DNA of 64,000 nt from Streptomyces hayashii. Lineage in GTDB: Bacteria; Actinomycetota; Actinomycetes; Streptomycetales; Streptomycetaceae. Each line of letters starts with the position of its first letter. Within the stretch, counting starts at the first letter, position 1. The stretch is taken from the NCBI RefSeq assembly GCF_024539815.1, contig NZ_JAHHIU010000039.1:124001-188000 (forward strand). The letters are read 5' to 3'. Below, one piece after another: positions 8,301-17,715 of the stretch. Made by a program: the position numbers and the translations under genes. Under the pieces are notes generated by a model, which ran no database searches, was not told the origin of the DNA, and saw nothing but the letters and a program-made list of their open reading frames with translations.

Positions 8301-11300
8301 TGGGTCTGCCGGGGACGGCCGAGGGAGTCGATGAGGGCATAGGAGGTGGCGTAGCCCAGGGAGTCGTTCAGTGCCTGGGTGGCGGTGCCGGACTGGCCGG
8401 TCGGGGTGACGGTGTAGGTGTACTTGGTGTTGGCGGGTGCGGTGACGGGGCGATTGTGCTGCCAGACTTCGGTGGTGCGTCCGAGTGCGTCGTAGTGGAC
8501 GGTATCGGTGATCTGGTTGGTGTCGGTGGTCGTGAGGATGAGTCCGCGGGTGGGGTCCGACGTGGTTTTGGCGGTCTGGTTCTTGGCGTTGGTGATCGTG
8601 GTGCCGGTGGTGAGTCCGACGCTGTCCACGGTGTAGCCCGCCGTGGTTTTGACGCCCGCCGCGTCGTAGCTGTCCTTGGGGCGGCCGTAGGTGTCGTAGG
8701 TGGCTCGTGTCTGGGTCTGCCAGGTGTACGCGCCTGCGCTGTAGCCCGAGGCCTGCCGGGTCATGGTGACGTCGCCCTTGGTGGGCGCGGTGGTCTGGGG
8801 GAAGGCGGTGGCGAAGGTGGTGTCGTCGTAGTACGTCCTCGTCGCGGAGATCACCTGGTCCGGGCGGGAGACGCTGGTGGGCGCGGTGAGGGTGTTGAAG
8901 GCTTTCGGCACGGTGGCGGGGGTGTTCGGGCTGAAGCCGGCGCAGGCGACCGAGTCGGATTCCTGTGAGGCGGTGAGGCCGACCAGGTTGGCTGCCGTGT
9001 TGGCCTTGGCGTAGGTGGTCGCGGTGCACTGATCGTAGGGGGCGGCGGCCGGCACCGTGTGGGTGTAGCTGTACGTCAGCAGACCGAAGTTGTCGTCTGT
9101 GGGGGTGTCGTCGTAGGTGTTGTCGGTCTGCGTGATTCGCCAGGTGGTAGTGCCGTCGCCTGTAAGAGCCTGGCGGGACCATGTCTCGGCGACGCCGGTC
9201 GTACGGGCGGTCTGGGCCGGCAGGCCTGGGCGGGCGCGGGTGGCGGTTGCGGCGGAGACCCAGTAGGAGGTCACGGTGGAGTTGTCTACGGTGCCGCCGG
9301 CGCCGGTGTAGGCGGCGGTCTCCAGAACACTGCCCGCCAGCTGGTCACTGTCGGTGTGCACGCCGCCTTGGGAGTCGGTGACGTTCACCGAGCGGCGGCT
9401 GGAGGAGGACAGCCAGTCGTCGTCCATGCCTCGGTAGTAGGAGGTGACCGTCTTGGTCTGTGGATCGTTGGCGCCGTCGCCGGTGCGGGCTTCTACGCTC
9501 GCGTAGCCGCGGAATTGGCCCCAGGTACGGTACTTGGCCTTGACGACCTCGTTGTCGTCGTGATGCCAGGCGGCGCCGCCGTTGTAGATGTAGTTGGTCT
9601 GCTTGGCAACCGCGCCGCCGGTGCTGTCGGTCTCCAGCACCTGGGTGACCGCGTACTTCTCGAACCAGTCGGTGACGGGGTTGAGGTAGTCCTTGGGCGT
9701 CCAGGACACCGGGTAGCAGGACTTGGTGTTGGTCTTGGCGTCCGCTGAGGAGACGTATGTGGCGGTGCAGGGGTCGGGCAGGTCGTAGCTGATGGAGGTC
9801 AGGCCGCCGAGCTCGTTGGTGATGCCGGAGATGCGATAGCGGTACAGGCCCGGGAAGTTGGAGGTGTCGACCCGGTTCTTCAGGTCCACGCCTGCGAACT
9901 TCACGTCCGGCAACGTGACGGGGGAGGCCGAGCCGCCGGCGGTGGTGTCGTCTCCCTCGTGGGTGATCGACGCCAGCCACAGGGTGGGCGAGGTGCCGTC
10001 GCCCGTGGCCGGCTCGCTCTGATGCAGGGTGTAGGTATCGATGGCCTGGTACTTGGCGGCCGCCGCACTGTACTGCTGCACCTTGATCGAGGTCAGGCGG
10101 ACGGTGGAGAAGAACGACGGCGATTGGGCCTTGCAGGTCGCGCCCGAGGCGCACACCAAGTCGAAAGGCACGTCCGGGTACTGGCTGGCGGCGGTGCTCG
10201 CCGACAGGGGGTCGCACGAGGTGAGGGTGCAGCGTGCGGCCGTGTCGTAGACGACCTGGTTGGGAATGGTGCCGTAGGCGCCGCTGTCGCGGAATCCGTA
10301 ATCGAGGCGCGCCACGTGGGAATCGCGGACGTAGGAGACGTTGTGCGCGCCGCTTTCCTCGCCGTAGTAGTTAGTGTCCTGGGCGTAGTAGTACGCCATG
10401 GCGTTGGCGTGGGCGTCCACGACGTAGTCCAGGTGCCATTTGTAGGCCATGGTGCACACCGAGGCGCTGAACCCGGACGAGTCGTAGCAGGGGTCACCGG
10501 AGTGTGCTGAGTACACCGGGACGCTGTCCACCGACTTGGTCGTTGCCTTGCCGGACGCCCAGCCGGGCAGCTGGTTGCGGCCGAAGTAGTACTGGGTGCC
10601 GTCCCGCTCGGTGACGATCCAGTAGTCGGTGTTGTAGGTGCCGGAGCCGTTGTTGGTGTTCGTCTTGTGGGTGACGGTGGCGCCGCTGCCGTCGGCCAGC
10701 TGCCATGTGCCGTCGGCGTCGTTCCTGATCACAGAGATGGATGAGCCGTTCAGTGACAGGGTCAGGACCGGGCCGTCGTAGCACCTGTCGCCGCTGGAGA
10801 CCGGCGAGGCGCTGCCTTCCGGGTCGTCCGAGCAGGAGGTGAAGCTCTGCTCGATGTAGGGATCGGGCGTGGCCCAGCCGTCGCCCACCCAGGACGCCTG
10901 GGCCTGGGTGGAGGAGGTCTGCCCGTCCACTGAGCCCGAGTTGTAGGCGAGGCTCATCGACGGCTTGAGCAATCCGGAAGAGGGCGCCAGAGCGATCGGG
11001 TAGTCGTAGGTGAAGTTGCCGGACGAGCTGCCGCTCGTCCAGGAGCCGGATGGCGCCAGTGCGGTCGCCTGGTAGTTGCCGGCCGCTCCGCTGTCCGCGG
11101 TGGCGGTCGCGGTCGCCGCCAGCACCATCGGCTCTGCCCTGCCGGTGGCGCCGGCCACTGCCGTGGTGGAGTGCGAGCGGGACAGGGTAGGGGCGTGTCC
11201 AGACGCTGACGTCCGGGGTGACAAGGCTTGCGGCTGGGAGCCCTGCAAGGGCAACGTGGTCGTCAGCTCGTGCGCCGCACGGTCCTGCTCTGTGGCGAGG

Positions 11301-11926
11301 GGGGTTTGGGTGCGGCAGGCGGCTCGTTGCGGGGTGGTGAGGGCGCAGGCGGGGAGCTTGACCAGGTGCAGCCGGTCTGCATAGTTGCCACCGTAGGCCT
11401 GCGCGAATGTGCTGTAGTCCAGGCCCAGTTGGACGTTGCCGCGGCCACCGGCCGCAGGCTGGGCGGTGAGGACGAGGCCGGCCACTCCGAGCTTGTCGGC
11501 GTCCTGACGGGGCAGCACGCGTATCGAGACACCGTCCGGTCCCTGGTAGGAGCCCTTGGCCGGGGCTACCGCGCGGGCCCACACCGGTGTGCCGGCGGCC
11601 GATGCCTTCTTCCCCTGTTTCGCGCCGCCCTCAGGGGGCGCCAGCGAAGCCGCCCCGGTGGAGGCGGCCGGCCAGCGGGTCTTCGCCGGGTGGAAAGCCC
11701 TCTTGGTCTGGTCTTTGACCGTCAGCTTGCGCGGGGTGAGAGTCTTCGCACCCTGCACCGATCGCGTCTGGTGCACAGCCGGGGCTCCGGCTCGATCCAT
11801 GGTCTGCGCGGCGGCGGGGATCGCGGTGGGTGAGGCCAGTGCCAGGGCCACCACGGCGCCGACGATCCGCCTCCGGGCGCTGTTATGGCGCGCGTTCCGT
11901 CTCTGCCGAGCTGTCCTGGCCATCAT
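5303..11926 (-). CDS. Secreted RHS-repeat polymorphic toxin with nuclease-like tip
   Basis: A 2,207-residue protein. I use the ATG at 11926 (or the next codon) because GGGGGG lies four bases upstream and a basic N-region plus hydrophobic core (RRRIVGAVVALALASPTAIP) follows, a Sec-type signal peptide. Next comes a SpvB/TcaC-like region (FTYDYPIALAPSSGLLKPSM, ~residue 310), then many YD/RHS repeats through ~1,900. The RHS core follows (RQYDPTLGRFTSLDP ... YAAGNPITKSDPSGL, ~2,010-2,060). The final ~125 residues form the variable toxin tip. It contains GAAGEARAVQEL, YVDIVATRNG and YFEVKNG followed by KPQ, which fits a PD-(D/E)XK nuclease core (E, D, ExK, then Gln). The RHS shell is expected to encase the toxin and release it at the core. 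The tip is distinctly lower in GC than the body. The nuclease assignment is by motif only. Confidence 0.88.
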   Translation of the reverse strand: MMARTARQRRNARHNSARRRIVGAVVALALASPTAIPAAAQTMDRAGAPAVHQTRSVQGAKTLTPRKLTVKDQTKRAFHPAKTRWPAASTGAASLAPPEGGAKQGKKASAAGTPVWARAVAPAKGSYQGPDGVSIRVLPRQDADKLGVAGLVLTAQPAAGGRGNVQLGLDYSTFAQAYGGNYADRLHLVKLPACALTTPQRAACRTQTPLATEQDRAAHELTTTLPLQGSQPQALSPRTSASGHAPTLSRSHSTTAVAGATGRAEPMVLAATATATADSGAAGNYQATALAPSGSWTSGSSSGNFTYDYPIALAPSSGLLKPSMSLAYNSGSVDGQTSSTQAQASWVGDGWATPDPYIEQSFTSCSDDPEGSASPVSSGDRCYDGPVLTLSLNGSSISVIRNDADGTWQLADGSGATVTHKTNTNNGSGTYNTDYWIVTERDGTQYYFGRNQLPGWASGKATTKSVDSVPVYSAHSGDPCYDSSGFSASVCTMAYKWHLDYVVDAHANAMAYYYAQDTNYYGEESGAHNVSYVRDSHVARLDYGFRDSGAYGTIPNQVVYDTAARCTLTSCDPLSASTAASQYPDVPFDLVCASGATCKAQSPSFFSTVRLTSIKVQQYSAAAAKYQAIDTYTLHQSEPATGDGTSPTLWLASITHEGDDTTAGGSASPVTLPDVKFAGVDLKNRVDTSNFPGLYRYRISGITNELGGLTSISYDLPDPCTATYVSSADAKTNTKSCYPVSWTPKDYLNPVTDWFEKYAVTQVLETDSTGGAVAKQTNYIYNGGAAWHHDDNEVVKAKYRTWGQFRGYASVEARTGDGANDPQTKTVTSYYRGMDDDWLSSSSRRSVNVTDSQGGVHTDSDQLAGSVLETAAYTGAGGTVDNSTVTSYWVSAATATRARPGLPAQTARTTGVAETWSRQALTGDGTTTWRITQTDNTYDDTPTDDNFGLLTYSYTHTVPAAAPYDQCTATTYAKANTAANLVGLTASQESDSVACAGFSPNTPATVPKAFNTLTAPTSVSRPDQVISATRTYYDDTTFATAFPQTTAPTKGDVTMTRQASGYSAGAYTWQTQTRATYDTYGRPKDSYDAAGVKTTAGYTVDSVGLTTGTTITNAKNQTAKTTSDPTRGLILTTTDTNQITDTVHYDALGRTTEVWQHNRPVTAPANTKYTYTVTPTGQSGTATQALNDSLGYATSYALIDSLGRPRQTQTPTPQGGRLITEAFYDSHGWVRKSNNAYWEANAVPSLTVASVQDSQIPNQDRYTFDGLGRVVVDDSEQYSVLKQTTTTVYSGDTTTVIPPTGATVKTTRTDPLGRTSEVDSYSARPTVTVPLNTFTGKFSLAGGTFNAIAYGYDGHGKQNTVTSKGSTWATTYDLLGRATSKTDPDAGTTSMLYDAAGNLTQTTDARGKSVSSTYDVLNRPTGRYASTVAAQAPGASGNQTAAWTYDNDNAVSGVTNPIGHATTATSYNAGNTYTTQQLAFNAFGESLGQSITIPAVHGALGGKTYTFRHTYSPDTGLLYTDNYPLGGGLPNEIVSHSYATALDLPSGLGTTSYGYAQGTTYSANGQVLQETLGMSTNLAYLTNTFDPHTGALTDQLVTRSTTPAKVDEQSYTPDPAGNTTKQVTTRLGATAATETQCYQYDELDRLAQAWTATDACNTAPTASAHTQVSDPLVGGTAYWTSWDFDALGQRQHQVEHSTTGGADSTTSYTYDYNGNGTVQPHALTSTQASGASTATTSYTYDKTGNTTTRNTTASGNQALTWNDAGQLTQVSGGKTGTTSYIYDADGNVLLQTDPTGTTLYLPGEQLTLTGTTTTGVRYLPLPGGGTVVRTGTSTNYKFQISDPHGTSGLYLDSTAQTPTWRQFTPYGGTRGTPVTWLDNRGFLNAPDNANTGLTQLGARQYDPTLGRFTSLDPLFEATDDQQLAGYAYAAGNPITKSDPSGLCADIDCPTRNCPSCINGTPGNKASTDAAMHDYPGSGSTPTNTPGSSNSGTQQSSSGIGNMSNCWVSSCKGGVSDFQLSLGSQPLHVNAPTLSYEIFQIGRGVLSKLLSGPEHTTGCGGPGHDGVLQVSCDVKGGIFAGDLPGGSKGAPFLKGAAGEARAVQELQDRGYEIMGTHVKLEGKHGTISYVDIVATRNGASLGAPEYFEVKNGPSAKLTKPQKTVYGQLSDGGNVILRSDQMSDWGLKSGDLLPQADVNVILYGGAKAW

Positions 11927-12209
11927 CGATCCCCCCACTTGCCCCGTATGCAGGCACAACGGCCCGGCGACTTGATCAAGCCGCGGCTGCGCGGGTGACT
12001 ATCGCAGAACCCGCGAGGGGCGGGACAGTGATCAATTCCGGCAACTCTCCACAATCAGTTGCCAAGAATTCACAAAGCTTCACTCATCACTCCGGCATGT
12101 CAGGTCATCTCCTCATCAATCGGCTCTGCCGCAGAGGGCGAAAAGACTGTCCACTTAAGCGCCGATCGGCATGTCTGATCATGTCGGAGTAGACCTGGGG
12201 GTACTGACG
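11927..12209. promoter_or_regulatory. Divergent promoter region of the RHS and LamG genes
   Basis: This 283-base gap lies between two outward-facing secreted-protein genes and must hold both promoters. It is more AT-rich than its surroundings, especially 12,030-12,130. A 7-bp inverted repeat, CGCGGGT (11990-11996) and ACCCGCG (12009-12015), lies in the RHS-side leader and could be an operator or a leader hairpin. I cannot assign -35/-10 elements with confidence. Confidence 0.4.
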
Positions 12210-15200
12210 GTGAGATCCACCCTGCGCAGCAGGTTGCTGAGCGTGGCACTGGCTGCCGCGCTGGGCGCGCTGTCCTTGTCCGGTGCGGCGGCGTCCGCCC
12301 GCGCCAGTGACGCGACTGAGTCCTCGTCACCGCAGTTGCCGCTGGATGAGGCGCGTGCCTCGGCCCAAGCACAGGCCACCGGCAAGGCGGTGGACGTGGC
12401 GGCAGCGACCACGCCGACAGCGACGGAGGCGGCCAACGCGGATGGCACGTTCACCGTGACCCAGTCGGTCGCGCCGGTGCGCAAGTACGCCTCCGGCGGC
12501 TGGAAGCCGCTGGACTCCACTTTGGTCCGGCGTTCCGACGACACCGTCGCCCCGGTGCTGACCACTGCGGACCTGGCCTTGTCGGGCGGTGGGGACGGGC
12601 CGCTGGCGGTGATGAAGGACCACGGCCGGTCGCTGTCGCTGACGGCGCCTGCCTCGATCAGCTCGCTGCCCAGTCCGACGCTGGACGGCCCCAGCGCCAC
12701 CTACCCTGACGTCCTGGGCGGTGTCGACCTGAAGGTCACCGCAGACGCCCAGGGCGGCTTCTCCGAGGTCCTCGTCGTCAAGAACGCAGCAGCTGCCGCC
12801 GATCCCGCCCTGAAGACCCTGGTCTTCCCCGCCCAGACGAAGAACGTGACACTCGCCGTCGACACGGCGGGAAACATCGCGGCCCGGGACGCAGATCACC
12901 GCACCGTGTTCTCCGCGCCGGCCCCACGGATGTGGGACTCTGCTGTCGCCAAAGCGGCAGCAGGCCGGACCGCGCTGTCCGCCCCAAGGGCCGTAGCCGC
13001 GGATACCGACCAGCCGGGCGCCGGCGCCCACATCGCGCCGGTCGTCGCGTCCTACGCCTCCGGCGGCATCCGTCTGACCCCGGACGCGGGGCTGCTCTCG
13101 TCGTCCTCCACCGTGTACCCGGTCTACATCGACCCCACGTACGCTGCGGGCGGCGCACTGACCAGCTGGACCTGGGTCAACTCCGCCTTCCCCAGCACCA
13201 GCTTCTGGAAGGACACCAGTTCCACCGGGCTCCACGTGGGCTACGAAGGCTGGGAGACGCCTTATCACAAGTCCCGGGCGTACGCGAAGTTCTCCGTGGA
13301 CAGCCGGATCTTCGGGGCGCATATCGTCGACTCGCATTTCTATGCCACCGAGACGTACGCCCCCTCATGCACCGCCACCCCGGTGGAGTTGTGGCAGACC
13401 GATCCGATCGACTCCGGCACCACCTGGAACAACCAGCCGGCCTGGAAGAGCCAGTGGGGATCGAAGAGTGTGGCGTACGGCTACTCCTCCTCCTGCCCGG
13501 CGAAATCGCTCGGCTTCGACATCACCTCGCGCATGCAGGGCGTGGCCACCGAGGCCAAGCTGACCAGCCTGACACTGGGTTTGCAGGCCGCTGACGAGTT
13601 GGACAAGTACGGGTGGAAGAAGTTCGACCACGCGACCCTTTCCATGTCGACCACCTACGATCACCAGCCCAACAAGCCCACGATGCTGGTCACTTCGCCG
13701 GCCACCTCCTGCACCAGCACCGTCAAGACCGTCGGTGACGGTGACGTGGCCCTGTACGCGCAGGTCTCCGACCCCGACGGCGGCACTCTGTCCAACACCT
13801 TCAACATCACCAAGACCTCCAACGGCACACAGATCGCCAAGCCCACCGTCACCGCCGCATCCAAGAAGAACGCCGTCTACGTGCTGAAGAAGTCTGTACT
13901 GGAGGCCGCGGCCGGCGGCTCTCTCCTCGGCGTGTCGTGGAACGTCACCTCCTCGGACGGCACCTACCCCTCGCCGGTCTCGGCGACCTGCAAGTTTCAG
14001 TTCGATGCCGGCCGGCCTGGAGCTCCGGTCATCACCGACGCCTCGGCAAACGACTGCGGCGACGAGGCGAGCCCGGCCTCGGACTCCTACCAGGTCGGCA
14101 CCCCGGCCGGCTTCACGGTGGCGCCCAACGCCTCCGGCGGGAGCACCGGCAGCTACCTCTACCAGCTCAACGGCGCCACCCCCGTCTCCCTGGCCAGCAC
14201 CGGGCCCAACACCACCATCAGCATCACTCCCACCCGCGGCACGAACGTACTGACCGTCACCGCGGTCTCGGCCGGCGGCAACATCGGCGACACCGCGAAC
14301 TGCATCCTCACCGCCTCCCCCGCAGCCACCGCCGACGATGGCGACCTGACCGGCGACGGCATACCCGACCTCACCGCGGTAGGCGCCCAGGCGGGCCTGT
14401 CCAGCGGACTGTGGCTGGCCCACGGAACCGCCGACGGACAGCTCACCACCAGCGCAGCCGACCTGGGCGCACAGGGCACCGGGGTCAACACGACCGGCTC
14501 ACCGACGGACTGGAACGGCACCCAAGCCGTCACCGGACACTTCAACACCGGCACCGGCTTCAACGACGTCCTGGACTACGACCCCGCCACCGGCCGCGGC
14601 TCAGTGCTGTTCGGCAGCGGCGACGGCTCAGCGCTCCACCCCTTCAGCGGCGACCAGAGCAACGTCAATGCGACCGTCTTCACCGACGGCACCGGCAACA
14701 AGACCACCAGCATCGCCAACGGCGGCGACCTCTACCACACGCTCAACGGCGAGCCGGCCACCGGCTACCCCGACCTGCTCATGATCGCGGGCGGGAAGCT
14801 GTGGGACGAGCCCGCCGACCCCCTTCCCGGCGTGTTCGTCGGCCTCGACAACGCGGTATGGCTGACCGACACCAATCCCACCGGCACCGGCGACTGGACC
14901 GGCTGGAGTCTCACCACCAGCCTCGTCGACGGGCTGCCCGCGCTGTTCGCCCGCCACACCAGCACCGGCTCCCTGTACTACTACACGCCACAGCAGCTGC
15001 AAGACCTCGCCTTCGGCAACCCGGTCACCCCGCAGCAGATCGCGACCAGCGGCTACAGCACGGCAACGCTGCCCGTTGTGCAGGCCGCCGACCTGAACGG
15101 CGACGGCTCCCCGGATCTGCGCACCGTCTCCACCAGCGGCGCCAGCACCACGCGATTCTTCAACGCGGCGACGGGAACCCTGAGCGCGCAGACGGCGCAG

Positions 15201-16598
15201 ACCCTGGTCGCCCCCGGGCACGCCTGGCCTCTCGCTGATGGCACCGAGGGCAGCGCGGCCAGCGCCGCCGACACCTCCAGCGGGCTGAACCTCACCGGCA
15301 GCGGAGCGGGAGCCACCTGGGACAGCGACGACGTCTTCTCCCCCAACCTGGCTCTGGACGGCACCGCCAGCGGCGCCATGACCTCGAACGCGGCACTGTC
15401 GGCCTCGAGCGCCTTCACCCTGTCAGCCTGGGTCAACCCCACCGCCTTGGGCGGCGTCATCGCCTCCCAGGACGGCGTGCACAATGCCGGCTTCATGCTC
15501 TACCCCCAGGCCAACCGCGAGTGGGCGTTCTGCCTGGCCACCTCGGACGCCACCCGCGGCTACGACTGCACGGCCGGCGGCACGGCCATCATCGGCCAGT
15601 GGACCCACCTGACCGCCACCTACGACCCGGCGACCAAAGCCACGACGCTGTACGTGGACGACCGTCCCGTAGCCCGCGGGTCGCACACCGCCATCTCAGG
15701 CTTCACCGGCAAGTTCACCCTGGGCAACAGCCTCACCAACGACGCCCGGGCCTCGTACTTCAAGGGCAACCTCTCCGACGTCCAGGTCTGGAACGGAGTC
15801 GCGCTGAGCGCCGTCCAGGTCGGCACCATGGCCAACATCACCCTCCCCAAGGCCCCGTACACCTTCGCCGACGTCGCCGACGCCACCGGTGACGGCAATG
15901 TCGACCTGGTCGCCGCTGATGCCACCGGCAGTCTGTGGCTCTACCCCGGAAACGGCAACGGCGGCTGGTCCAGCGCCGCCGTATACATCGGCTCCGGCCT
16001 CTCCACGTACACCTTCGCCGGCATCGCAGACTTCAACGCCGACACCTACCCCGACACCGTCGCCATGAACGCCGGAGGCACCCTGCGCCTGTTCCCAGGG
16101 GACGTCGGGCACGACCTGATCACCCCGGTCACCAACTTCCCCAGCGGCTGGAACGGCTACGCGTTCGCCGGCGTCGCCGACTTCAACCGTGACGGCAAAC
16201 CCGACCTCATCGGCCGCTATCCCGACGGCTCCCTGAAACTGTTCCCCGGCACCGGCACCGGTGCCAGCCTGGGCGCGTCCGTGCAGATCGGCACCGGCTG
16301 GGGCACCTTCACCTTCGCCGGCGTCGCCGACCTCAACGCCGACCACAACCCCGACGTCATCGCCCGCGACACCACTGGCGCACTGTGGCTCTACCCCGGC
16401 AACGGCGGCAACGACCTCGGCGCCCGCAGCCAGATCGGCACAGGCTGGAACGGCTACACCTTCGCCGGGATAGGCGACTTCAACGGCGACGGCAACCCCG
16501 ACGTCATCGCCCGCGACGACGCCACCGGCACCCTGTGGCTCTACCCCCGCACCGCCACCGCCTTCAGCACCCGCCAACAAATCGGCAGCAGCTGGTAG
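12210..16598 (+). CDS. Secreted LamG and FG-GAP/VCBS repeat protein
   Basis: A 1,462-residue extracellular protein. I chose the GTG at 12210 because TGGGGG lies upstream and the translation opens directly with a signal peptide (RSRLLSVALAAALGALSLSG then SARA). Domains in order: an N-terminal region found in large Streptomyces wall-associated proteins; a DNRLRE-like segment (~310-430, with YAKFSVDSRIFGAHI and TTWNNQPAW); Ig-like linkers; a first FG-GAP stretch (~710-1,000); a LamG/jellyroll domain (~1,040-1,205, with FTLSAWVNPTALGG and HLTATYDPATKATTLYVD); and at least five C-terminal FG-GAP repeats of the form FAGVADFNRDGKPDLIGR followed by LWLYPG. These folds bind glycans or proteins and calcium. 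There is no catalytic motif. Its divergent pairing with the RHS gene suggests a function in toxin display or contact; that part is inference. Confidence 0.87.
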   Translation: MRSTLRSRLLSVALAAALGALSLSGAAASARASDATESSSPQLPLDEARASAQAQATGKAVDVAAATTPTATEAANADGTFTVTQSVAPVRKYASGGWKPLDSTLVRRSDDTVAPVLTTADLALSGGGDGPLAVMKDHGRSLSLTAPASISSLPSPTLDGPSATYPDVLGGVDLKVTADAQGGFSEVLVVKNAAAAADPALKTLVFPAQTKNVTLAVDTAGNIAARDADHRTVFSAPAPRMWDSAVAKAAAGRTALSAPRAVAADTDQPGAGAHIAPVVASYASGGIRLTPDAGLLSSSSTVYPVYIDPTYAAGGALTSWTWVNSAFPSTSFWKDTSSTGLHVGYEGWETPYHKSRAYAKFSVDSRIFGAHIVDSHFYATETYAPSCTATPVELWQTDPIDSGTTWNNQPAWKSQWGSKSVAYGYSSSCPAKSLGFDITSRMQGVATEAKLTSLTLGLQAADELDKYGWKKFDHATLSMSTTYDHQPNKPTMLVTSPATSCTSTVKTVGDGDVALYAQVSDPDGGTLSNTFNITKTSNGTQIAKPTVTAASKKNAVYVLKKSVLEAAAGGSLLGVSWNVTSSDGTYPSPVSATCKFQFDAGRPGAPVITDASANDCGDEASPASDSYQVGTPAGFTVAPNASGGSTGSYLYQLNGATPVSLASTGPNTTISITPTRGTNVLTVTAVSAGGNIGDTANCILTASPAATADDGDLTGDGIPDLTAVGAQAGLSSGLWLAHGTADGQLTTSAADLGAQGTGVNTTGSPTDWNGTQAVTGHFNTGTGFNDVLDYDPATGRGSVLFGSGDGSALHPFSGDQSNVNATVFTDGTGNKTTSIANGGDLYHTLNGEPATGYPDLLMIAGGKLWDEPADPLPGVFVGLDNAVWLTDTNPTGTGDWTGWSLTTSLVDGLPALFARHTSTGSLYYYTPQQLQDLAFGNPVTPQQIATSGYSTATLPVVQAADLNGDGSPDLRTVSTSGASTTRFFNAATGTLSAQTAQTLVAPGHAWPLADGTEGSAASAADTSSGLNLTGSGAGATWDSDDVFSPNLALDGTASGAMTSNAALSASSAFTLSAWVNPTALGGVIASQDGVHNAGFMLYPQANREWAFCLATSDATRGYDCTAGGTAIIGQWTHLTATYDPATKATTLYVDDRPVARGSHTAISGFTGKFTLGNSLTNDARASYFKGNLSDVQVWNGVALSAVQVGTMANITLPKAPYTFADVADATGDGNVDLVAADATGSLWLYPGNGNGGWSSAAVYIGSGLSTYTFAGIADFNADTYPDTVAMNAGGTLRLFPGDVGHDLITPVTNFPSGWNGYAFAGVADFNRDGKPDLIGRYPDGSLKLFPGTGTGASLGASVQIGTGWGTFTFAGVADLNADHNPDVIARDTTGALWLYPGNGGNDLGARSQIGTGWNGYTFAGIGDFNGDGNPDVIARDDATGTLWLYPRTATAFSTRQQIGSSW

Positions 16599-16616
16599 AC
16601 CGACGCACCACTCATT

Positions 16617-16659
16617 CCGGGGCTGCCGAAGCGCCCACGACAGCAATCGGCAGCCCCGG
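16617..16659 (+). terminator. Strong hairpin terminator after the LamG gene
   Basis: CCGGGGCTGCCGA (16617-16629) pairs perfectly with TCGGCAGCCCCGG (16647-16659) around a 17-base loop, starting 19 bases after the stop codon. There is no U-tract, which is common for Streptomyces terminators. Confidence 0.75.
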
Positions 16660-16724
16660 CCACCTCGACCGCGAACAGCCCCACACCACACTCACCTGCA
16701 CCTACGCCCTCTGGGCCAACATTC

Positions 16725-16956
16725 ATGAGAAGCGCCGCTCTGCCTTCCGTACCTCGCAAGACGAAAAGCGCAGCATGCGTAGCAGCGCTCCTCGCCTGGT
16801 CAGCTGTCGCCTGCGGAGCGGACACCGGGAAGGTCATCGCGACCGCAGACCCGCCTGAGGTGTCACCTGCGGCCGCTGTGGCGAGGGCAGCCAAAAACGC
16901 TGCAAAGATCGCGTCACTCCACTACCGACTCAGCGGGCCCGTGCCGACGAAAGGCC
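16725..16956 (+). pseudogene. Lipoprotein gene fragment (N-terminal part only)
   Basis: The ATG at 16725 opens a lipoprotein signal peptide: basic MRSAALPSVPRKTK, a hydrophobic stretch, then the lipobox WSAVAC with the lipidated Cys near residue 30. About 45 mature residues follow (AAAVARAAKNAAKIASLHYR), resembling the start of LolA/LppX-like Streptomyces lipoproteins. After GPVPTKG the sequence stops resembling that family and becomes Arg/Pro-rich. I read this as a truncated gene whose body was lost when the adjacent repeated block arrived or rearranged. The open frame runs on to 17498, but I do not believe that extension. Confidence 0.5.
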
Positions 16957-17715
16957 GGTCGGCCCGGGCCTGGGGTTGCCCGCCGAGCAGGATCACCCAC
17001 AGACGAAGCGACCGCCACGCCCTGCCCCAACCAAGGACGGAACGGAGCACCGTCCTACCTGCGCGACGAATACCGAAAACGGACGGGCCCACCCGTATGG
17101 AAGCGCAGCAACCGAAGCAGCCCGGACTGCCGAGATCACCTGCAGCAGCCCGGACTTGCGCCATCGGGCGGACCTGTCCCGTCTTACCCTGCAATGCCGA
17201 GTGCGCCGAACACCTCGTCAGCCTCGCCACCCGTACGATCGCGCGTGCCCCGGCTTGGACAGGGCTGCCGGTGTACGCGGTCCTGTGCCCGTTCGCACGC
17301 CGCACGGGACCGCGATCAGCGTGTGCAGACCCTGCCCGTATCCCACTCCACCCGCCTCTGCCCTCTTTCCGTGATCTCGCGGCAACAGATCTGGGAATGA
17401 CTGATTCCGCCACCTTCTGCCTGAGCGGACGTGTCGTCACACCGCCGGAGTCTCGGGCGGACGCCCCGGAGGAACCGGTGATCGTTTCGCCCTGGTGAAG
17501 CCGCCACCTGTACCGGTCCACGGCTGCTCCCCACCAGCCGCTGCGCCTGCCCCCGACACGGCCGCAGAAGGTCCGGGAAATTCCGGAGTCGTGCGTGCCG
17601 TGGCCCGAACTCAACCTCAAAGAAAGCGAGTTGAACACATCCGGCTGATCGGTTGTCAGTGCCGGGCGTCAACATGACTGCGACGCCGGGAAACCCATCA
17701 CCAGCTGGAGGACCA
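16957..17715. other. Repeated block A and flanks, no supported gene
   Basis: No reading frame here has convincing coding character on either strand. The stretch contains the first copy of repeat block A (17047-17382), then about 330 bases unique to this copy leading up to the small gene at 17716. I see no RNA gene. Confidence 0.5.
17047..17382 (+). repeat. Diverged direct repeat, block A, copy 1
   Basis: This matches 36746-37083 in the same orientation. Shared landmarks include CTTGCGCCATCGGGCGGA, ACCCGTACGATCGCGC and the end GTGATCTCGCGG. By eye the identity is roughly 85% with a few small indels. No gene is evident in either copy. Confidence 0.85.

Noticed and set aside
7704..9182. Second-frame minus open reading of 492 codons inside the RHS gene
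   Set aside because: It consists of Arg/His/Pro-rich repeats from reading RHS repeats in another frame; no independent start signal.
11990..12015. 7-bp inverted repeat in the RHS leader as a firm operator
   Set aside because: Single occurrence with short arms and no regulator nearby; mentioned only in the intergenic entry.
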